From NCBI RefSeq assembly GCF_036850765.1, contig NC_089492.1, positions 169,320,296 through 169,384,295 of the forward strand: a DNA stretch of 64,000 nt, given 5' to 3'. How positions within the stretch are numbered: position 1 is the first letter of the stretch; each line of letters begins with the position of its first letter. The stretch comes from Saccopteryx bilineata. Lineage: Eukaryota; Chordata; Mammalia; Chiroptera; Emballonuridae. The translations under genes were made by a program, and so were the position numbers. Below the pieces are notes generated by a model. The model was not told where the DNA came from. It saw nothing but the letters and a program-made list of their open reading frames with translations, and made no database searches. Of this stretch, positions 56,648 through 64,000 are shown one piece after another.

Positions 56648-56764
56648 AGCAGAAAGCATCAACTCTCATATGAGCCTTGACCGGTCAAGCCCAGGGTTTT
56701 GAACCGGCAACCTCAGCGTTCCAGGTCGAAGCTTTTGCCCACTGCGCCACCACAGGCCAGGCCT
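56529..56764 (-). mobile_element. tRNA-derived bat SINE with long (GA)n tract
   Basis: The TSD caggtgcttttattt / caggtgcttttaatt is at 56514-56528 and 56765-56779. It contains (GA)n at about 56603-56637 and a head ending ccaccacaggccaggcct. Confidence 0.87.
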
Positions 56765-56779
56765 CAGGTGCTTTTAATT

Positions 56780-56960
56780 AAAAATCCTTATATCAAAGAA
56801 GCGTATTTTGGGTTGACATATTCTAGTTTCCTTCACTTAGCAATCAAGTGTTCTAGCGGAGGATTTGATTTTGGTCACCCTGTACCTAACCTGGTAGATT
56901 TGCTTTCCATTTTAATCAGTATCTAAGTTTCGGGTCCTGCTTTTGGTTGCCATACTTTAG
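56780..56960. other. Unassigned intronic sequence
   Basis: Nothing recognised; may continue the old repeat interrupted by the SINE. Confidence 0.35.
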
Positions 56961-57860
56961 GGTCCCCTACAGAGATAGATATTGTGGGTTCAGTTTCAGG
57001 CCAATGCAGTAAAGTGAATTATCACAGTAAAATGAGGCACTTGAATTTTTTGGTTTCCTAGTACATCTAAAAGTTGTGTTTATTCTGCAGTCTATTAAGT
57101 GTGCAATAGCATTATGTCTAAAAAAGTGTGTACCTTAATTTAAAAAATACTTTTTTGGTAAAAATGCTCCCCATTATTTGAGCATTTTGCTGACGAAGGA
57201 TCACTCCATTGATGTTGATGGTGCCGACTGATGGGGTGGTGGCTGTGGTTGTGGCATCTTCTGATGACTTCAGGAATGATTTCTCTGTGGCATGGGATGC
57301 TGCTTGATGGCATTTTATCTACTGTAGAGCTTTTTTCAAAATTGTAGTCAACTCTCTCACATCTTGTTGCTGCTTTATCAACTAAGTGTATGCAGCATTC
57401 TAAATCCTCTGTTGCCATTTCAACAATCTTCACAGCATCTTTACCAGGAGGAGATTTCATCTTAAGATACCACTTTCTCTGATCATCCACAAGAAGAAAC
57501 TCCTTATCCATTAAAGTTTTATGGTGGACTGCTGCACATCAGTCATGCCATCAGCATCCTCGTTCTCTTGCTGTTTACACCACATCTGCAGTTACTTTGT
57601 CCACTAGAGTCTTGAACACCTCAGTCATCCATGATGGTTGGATTCCAGTTCTTTTAAACTATCATTAATGTTGATGTTTTACCTTTTCTCATGAATCACA
57701 AATGTACCTAATGCCATCTAGCATTCTGAATCTTTTCCAGAAAGTTTTTAATTAATTTTTCCCAGATTCATCAGAGGAGTCACTGTCTATAGCTGCCGTG
57801 GAATGGACTTCTACATTGAAGGCGTGGGAATATCAGATCGTAGCAAAACTGGGGAGCAGG
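56961..57860 (-). pseudogene. Tigger1 DNA transposon remnant (pogo-type transposase, C-terminal part)
   Basis: The plus strand opens with Tigger1-end-like sequence (tattgtgggttcagtttcagg, tctattaagtgtgcaatagc). The minus strand at 57140-57511 then encodes part of the transposase C-terminus (KDAVKIVEMATEDLECCIHL, VDKAATRCERVDYNFEKSST). Further fragments, frame-broken, extend to about 57860. Tigger elements are ancient mammalian Tc1/mariner-pogo relatives, and TIGD1 is a host gene derived from the same lineage. This copy is truncated and inactive. Confidence 0.85.
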
Positions 57861-58608
57861 CCATTTTGTCTGCAATGGGTGCAAAATAATGTTTTTTAAT
57901 TGAGCAAGATGTCATGAATGCCTGACTTTCATTTTAGTTATATTAATCTTTTTTCTTGGGTTTTTATTATGCCATTAGTTGGTCTTGGGAAACTGGGGCT
58001 GACTGATTTGAAAGAAATTGCCATTCCTTCCTTTGAGCAGGTCCTGTAACATTGATTTTTTTCTAAAATCTTTCCTGTGTAGTTCTGTTTACCTTGGGTT
58101 GAATTGTCAATGAATTTTAAGTTTATAATTTTTCATGTATCCATTATAAATAATATCAGATGTAGCTGGGATTTTCCAGGTAAAAAGTAATCTATTCTCA
58201 TTTGTATGACCAGTTCACAGTCATACAAGGGTTTCGTAGTAGGAAACTAAAAAAAACTTGTAAACTAGGTTTTTAAAAATAGGTATTTTTCATTCTAAAT
58301 GTATATTCATTGATACATTTCAGTGGTGAAATCTTCCAAAAATACTTGCCTGTCTCATTTAACAGTTCAGCTAGCTGGAGTGCATAATGAAGTGCCCCTG
58401 CATTCAACTACTCATGAGTAGTCCTGATTCTGTAGAGAAGGGTGTACTGGGAAGAAAGGTCAGCTCAGAACATTGCCCAGTTAGGATTTTCCTAGTGAGC
58501 TTATCTGAAGTCTGCCTGTCTCTCTTCACATAATTACTGCCATCCGTGAAAGAAGAGAAAATTTAGTTAACAAATGCTCAAACAACATTTTGAGGAGTCA
58601 TTAAAAAA
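57861..58608. other. Unassigned intronic sequence
   Basis: Nothing recognised. Confidence 0.4.
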
Positions 58609-58621
58609 ACAGTACTGTGTG

Positions 58622-58993
58622 CCCTGGCCAGTTTGCTCAGTGGTAGAGCGTTGGCCCAGTGTGTGGATGCCCTGGGTTCAATTCCCAGTCAGGGCACACA
58701 GGAGATGTGCCCTTTTGCTTCTCTATACCCCTACCTCTTCCTCTTCCTCTTCCTCTTCTTTTTCCTCTTCCTCTTCTTCTCTTTCTCTTCCCCTCCCACA
58801 GCCATGGCTTGATTGGAGCGAGTTGTCCCTGGGCACTGAGAATGGCTCCATGGCCTCTGCCTCAGGCGCTAAGAAGAGTGATGGCCCCAGGTGGGCAGAG
58901 CATTGCCCCCTAGTGGGCTTGCCCAGTGGATGCCAGTTAGAGTGCATGCGGAGAGTCTGTCTCTGCCTCCCCTCTTCTCATTGAATTTAAAAA
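58622..58993 (+). mobile_element. Long tRNA-derived bat SINE with (CTTCCT)n expansion
   Basis: The head ccctggccagtttgctcag and B-box-like gggttcaattcccag are followed by an expanded pyrimidine hexamer repeat at about 58733-58790. The element ends tttaaaaaaacaa. The TSD is cagtactgtgtg / caatactgcgtg. Confidence 0.85.
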
Positions 58994-59007
58994 AACAATA
59001 CTGCGTG

Positions 59008-61366
59008 CTCAGATGGTGGCTTGGTCAGGGCTCTGTCACATGACTCATAGCTGCTCTTGAAAATGACCACTGTTCTGGTGCTCTTCCCCTCCCCCATCCT
59101 CTGGCTGCCAGTGAAGGCCACAGTAAACTCCTTGCCTAGTCATCCAGCCCAAGACAAAGACGTTTTCTATGAGACTTTACTTCCTTTGGTGGGTGTCCAA
59201 AATGTTAACTGACATATGCCGCATTAAATCATTAAGTGGGGCTAGCAGCTGCCCCAGCATTGGAGAAAACCAGGAGGGAGCCTTACCTTTCTTTCCAAAA
59301 TGTATTCTTTCAAGTTGCCTTAATTATTATTATTTTTTGTGTGTATGACGTGACCTCCTAAGGAAGGCCACGTGCCTAGGGAAGGAGGAGCACAGTCATT
59401 TGGATGCAACCACCCCCACACATAGGATGTCATTTTTTTGTAGCTCTTCTTCTTTTCATATGTGGGATTTATTGTTGGTGGTAAATTTTAGGTCTAGCCT
59501 ACCCAAAGTCTGTTTTCTGTTGTATCTTCTTAGGCTAAATGAAGAATTTGTTTTTGGGGTGTGTGTGTATTTAAATGTTGAACTAAGACCACCACACTTG
59601 TTTTTAACTAATACGTAGTTAAAGGGAGTTTTGAACTTAGAAGTTGTTCATTTTTACTTTACTCTAAAGACAACAGAACATACAGTATTCATAAGCATTA
59701 ATCATAATGAGGATTGCAGTTTAGTTGGCTCAAAGCCATTGGCAGATTCTCAATTTCTCACGCTTTCTCTCCAAGATGGGAATTCATTAGTAAATGACGA
59801 GGTACTAAATGCCTTTTATTTTATAAGGTGTGCAATAATCTATATATATAATTCTATATATAATCATAGAAGCAAAGGAAGGAATGTTTATAAGTCATGA
59901 TTTCATTACATAAAGAATTGTGTGTCTATCCAGCAGTATCTTAGATTCAGGGACTTCAATTGTGCCATGACAAGATGCCAACAGTATTTGCCAATATGCA
60001 TATTAAGTGGTTTTCCCACCAGTGAATTTAAGCCTGTAACAGTTTTTAATTGTATAAAGTGGGTAAGAATTTTAACTTGGTGAACTCTGAAACAGAAAAA
60101 AATAGGAAAACTTGTCAGAATATGCTGTGATGCTTCATTGTTGCTCAGCAAACGTCTCATGGGAGAAATCTAGGTAGCATTTGCTTTCTGTCAAGGAGTG
60201 AAACCTCCCTGGCAGAGTGTCAGAGGTAGTAGTGATCCTTGGAATAATGTAGTCACTCTGGGGAGTGGAAAGAGGTGAGATCAGTGAGGGATGGATAAAG
60301 CAAAGTACAGTGAGGTACACTTTACAGTACAGTGAGGTACAGTACAGTACAGTTCATAAACTCAAGAAGTGATTGCTGTTCTTACACAGAAACAATTATA
60401 ATCAATATTTTTATTTTTTTTCTATTCTCATTCAACATTGTTTGTTTTTATATAGTCTTTTATACCCCAAATCCTTGTAGGTTTACTTATTTGTATAAAA
60501 ATAAAATCAAACCTGTAGTTCACTTTCTAATTTCTAATGAATAGTTGCAGCTAGTTACTAGTTGCAGTCCAGTGTAAGGAAAGTGGGATGTTTGACTTTT
60601 CAGGGCCCAACATGTTTAACCGTGGGCCTTGTCCCAGGAATAACACTGCATGCCTCACCAGAGTGAGTCTGTTTATGGTCACATGCTGATTTTTATTAGG
60701 AGTCCATTCTCTTGACAAGCCTCATTAGGGTTGTCTTGGGCTGCTTGTGGTGGCTCAGGAGAGAGCAGACTTCATCTGTCCTGTGCCAGTAAGTTGTCCC
60801 CGTTCACTATGCACACACACTCTGCATGTGATGAAGTGTGCAGAGTGGAAGATAAAGCTTTTGGTGAATTGGGCTTTCTACTTCTTTTTGGGGCCTTCCT
60901 TCTTGTGCCTTATGTTAAAAAAAATTGTCAGTCTTTATGTTTTAGTGTAAATTTCCTTGGAAGAAAGGTCCCATATAGAAGTGTGTTATTCTCTTGATGT
61001 TAGCCTGGCTAAACATGGACTTTGATTAGAGTTAGTATAATTATCCTAGTTATTCAGAATCACATTTTTTATCATTCCTTAAAACATGGTCATGTTGAAA
61101 TCAGAAATGAAACAAGATGCATTTGGTGTAATTTTTATTTGTACAGGGTTTGAATGAGAATTCAGACTGTTATATAGACTGTGCTTGACCATGTGATTGC
61201 TTTTATTTTCTGGCATCACCTCCAAAGTCACATGGCAGGTATGCCCGTAGAATATGGCGTAATATTCTAATACTCAGAACCAAGTATTCGGAACCAAGCT
61301 GGAAGCCACCCCACCATTTGGAGAATCACTGTTCTATGATGATGACAAGTTTTGTTATGGTTTTGT
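59008..61366. other. Unassigned intronic sequence
   Basis: Contains a TATATA stretch (59838-59865) and a short tandem array at 60304-60353. No exon recognised. Confidence 0.45.
60304..60353. repeat. Short tandem array of gtaca-based units
   Basis: Repeats of agtacagtgaggtac and shorter gtacagtaca units in about 50 bp. Confidence 0.8.
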
Positions 61367-61735
61367 TTTTGGTTTTTTTTTTTGTTTTTTTTTTGATAGA
61401 GAGAGAGAGGGACAGATAGACAGACAGAAAGGGTGAGATGAGATGCATCAATTCTTTGTTGCGGCACCTGAGTTGTTCAATGATTGCTTTCCCATACGTG
61501 CTTTGACTTGGGGGCTCCAGCAGAATGAGTGATCCCTTGCTCAAGTCAGTGACCTTTGGGCTCAAGCCAGCGACCATATGATCCTATGTTCAAGCCAGCG
61601 ACCCCTCGCTCAAGCTAGTGAACCCACGCTTAAATTGGATGAGCCTACGCTCAAACCGGAGACCTCGGGGTTTCAAACCTGGGTCCTCCCGTCTCAGTCC
61701 GATGCTCTATCCGCTGCACCACTGCCTGGTCAGGC
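61367..61735 (-). mobile_element. tRNA-derived bat SINE with repeated linker motifs
   Basis: It carries a T-rich tail, gatgagatgcatcaattctttg and several spaced caagccagcgacc variants. The head ends caccactgcctggtcaggc. Same subtype as 12078-12445. Confidence 0.82.
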
Positions 61736-61785
61736 TGTATTTGGTTTCTAACCACAGTAATGTACAAGTGGAAGTAGCATTTTAA

Positions 61786-62070
61786 AATATTTTTTATTTT
61801 TCATTTTGGTACCTTAGTTGTTTATCGATTGCTTTTTCATATGTGCCTTAAACGGGGGGGGGGGGGGGGAGGAGAGGGGGTCCAGCTGAGCCAGTGACGC
61901 CTTGCTCAAGCCAGCAACCATGGGGTTATGTCTGCGATCCCATGTTTAAGCCAGCGACCTTGCACTTAAGCCAGATGAGCCCGCGCTCAAGCCAGTGACC
62001 TTGGGGTTTTAAACCTGGGTCCTCTGCATCCCAGGCCAGTGCTTTACCCGCTGTACCACCACCTGGTCAA
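61786..62070 (-). mobile_element. tRNA-derived bat SINE, same subtype, with poly-G run
   Basis: It has the same linker motifs (caagccagcaacc, aagccagatgagcccgcgctc) and a head ending accaccacctggtcaag. A G run lies at about 61853-61868. Confidence 0.8.
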
Positions 62071-63104
62071 GCTTGCAGGTTTTATCTTAACAATGTTTGC
62101 AGATCAAACTTACGTTGGGTTTATGAGGCCTTAGGAGTGCTGCCCAGAGGGCAGAGGGCATGTGGAAACGCTAGGCTGTAACAGCAGCTTTCTTCAGCGT
62201 GTGTCTGAAACCTTCTTTCTTTCTTGCATGTGTTCACATGTGTTCATGTGAGCATGCACTCTCACGCTCACTGCCTTCTTTTCTTGTATGGACACACATG
62301 CAACCAGACTGCTTGAAGCCCAAGTTTTCGGAAGAACATCAGTTGTAAGTGGGATGAGTGTGTCAGTGCAGAAAAGTAAGGAAGTTTTAGGGAACCAGTC
62401 ATGATTTTCTTTTGAAAGTATTTGTAAAGAGATCTGGTTTATTGGATTTTTTTCAAAGACTTTTTTTATTTTCCCCCTCACTAACCAAGGCTGAATTTCT
62501 TTTTCTGCAACTTACCTCTTCTTTCTCACTTTAATTCTGCTTTCTCCTTATTCTCAATCTGCCTATCACCCTCTCCGTGTCCTGTATCTTCAGCAAAGGG
62601 CAGAATGAGCATGCTGGTGCGGCTTCTTCCCCAGGGGTGTATATGAGAGAAAGGCAGAGCCCGGAGCCCCCTGCATTCAGAAGAACTCCTGGTTTTTGTT
62701 TCTCAGACCTGTGTTGTCCTCTCTTTCCTTTATTTCTCCTCTAGTCTTCTCATACAAACTCTGCATTTATTCTCCTGCTCATCTTTTTTAGTAAAGCAAG
62801 AGGTTAGGATGAGTCAAGGCTAGAAGAACCTTCTGTCGCTGAGTGGTGTTTGTTACTGGGGCTCGCTGGGCTCAACTGGCTTTCTTTTTGGGGTGGTGGA
62901 TTTTTGCTAAGCCTGCCATTCACTGGGGCTGCAGTGCTGGTCTGTCCTTAGTGATTTGCCCTGACTGAGATTGTTAGAGGTGAACCTTCTCCACCGTAAG
63001 TGTGCCTGGTGATTGATGTTCACAAGTAGATTCTAGAAAAGAAATAGCCTTTTCTAGTAATTAGTTGACATAGTATCAATCAGTTCTCTCTTTTTAAAAA
63101 CAAA
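62071..63104. other. Unassigned intronic sequence
   Basis: Nothing recognised. Confidence 0.4.
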
Positions 63105-63255
63105 TTATTAATTGTGCAGAGAGGAAGTGAGTGTGGGGGGGCACAGAGAGAGAAACATCCATCTGTTTCTATAAGTGTCTTGACTGGGCATCAAACCCAC
63201 AAACTTTGTGTTTTGGGATGATGCTCTGACTGACATAGCTATTCAGCCAAGGCTG
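63105..63255 (-). mobile_element. tRNA-derived bat SINE (old)
   Basis: The order is GA-rich tract, tcttgactgggcatcaaacc, then head ending gctattcagccaagg. Strongly diverged. Confidence 0.7.
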
Positions 63256-63274
63256 TTGATCCCCCCCTCCCATG

Positions 63275-63400
63275 TTTACAGGTGAGTAAATTGAGGTTCA
63301 GAGAAGTGGAGTAAATTGCCTAAGGTTCGTGTACAATAGTTAGTATAAGAGCTGGGCCCTAAGTGCCCTCTGCTTCATCCTGCTTCCTGTCTTCATCTTT
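63275..63400 (-). repeat. MIR SINE relic near the exon
   Basis: The run ttacaggtgagtaaattgaggttcagagaagtgg followed by taaattgcctaaggttc is the minus-strand MIR core. It ends about 190 bp before the MAP4K4 exon. Confidence 0.75.
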
Positions 63401-63481
63401 ACCTTTTATATCTTAGGTATTTTTTGCATGGCTTCTAATCCCATTTCAGAGTCCCCCATTCTTAGCACTAGGATACAGTGA

Positions 63482-64000
<519 letters not shown>

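Noticed and set aside
57140..57511. Host TIGD1-like gene
   Set aside because: Only a C-terminal fragment with frame breaks and transposon-end sequence beside it; an ordinary Tigger1 relic.
61500..61730. Regularly spaced motifs suggesting a CRISPR-like array
   Set aside because: Vertebrate nuclear DNA; the motifs are degenerate, unevenly spaced and lie in a SINE linker repeated at other loci.

Overview
The window is vertebrate nuclear DNA, almost certainly from a bat (order Chiroptera) and probably a vesper bat or close relative. It is about 64 kb of the sense strand of MAP4K4, the gene for a germinal-centre-kinase-family Ser/Thr kinase. Only two short coding exons are present, 57 bp at 19406-19462 and 126 bp at 63593-63718. 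They are separated by an intron of about 44.1 kb, which lies wholly in the window. Upstream of the first exon is the 3' part of another intron, and downstream of the second is the first 282 bp of the next. The bat call rests on more than twenty tRNA-derived SINEs of the type opening ccctggccggttggctcag, on short nonautonomous hAT DNA transposons including a SPIN-like element, and on the L1 style. The exact species cannot be read from this sequence.

Layout. 1-3.2 kb: intron with MIR, SINEs and a 198-bp hAT element with a perfect 8-bp target-site duplication (TSD). 3.27-9.22 kb: a decayed class II (betaretrovirus-like) endogenous retrovirus on the minus strand. It has paired LTRs, a primer-binding site, gag nucleocapsid, protease and integrase remnants, and no recognisable reverse transcriptase. 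Two LTRs of another family on the plus strand, a SINE and a SPIN-like element are nested inside it. 9.2-22.6 kb: intron, SINEs, MIRs and the first exon. 22.67-41.49 kb: three L1 retrotransposons on the minus strand, nested inside each other and bounded by an 18-19-bp TSD. The youngest layer is structurally full length with a long CpG-rich 5' UTR. 41.5-44.1 kb: SINE cluster, including three SINEs in tandem. 44.1-63.6 kb: intron with an L2, an ancient L1, a 415-bp hAT element with an inverted partner, a second copy of a 334-366-bp hAT-like element, a Tigger1 remnant and more SINEs. 63.6 kb: second exon.

Nothing here looks like a new enzymatic system, defence locus or unannotated host gene. The notable content is genome archaeology. 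It includes the three-layer L1 nest, a horizontally acquired type of DNA transposon with clean TSDs, and a provirus whose readable lesions are mostly G-to-A. It also includes two RT-domain deletions whose breakpoints coincide with another mobile element, an exact 79-bp segment copied from 0.9 kb away into a SINE, and a probable assembly-error patch beside a 42-base T run. Every coding line outside the two exons is transposon-derived or looks like chance.
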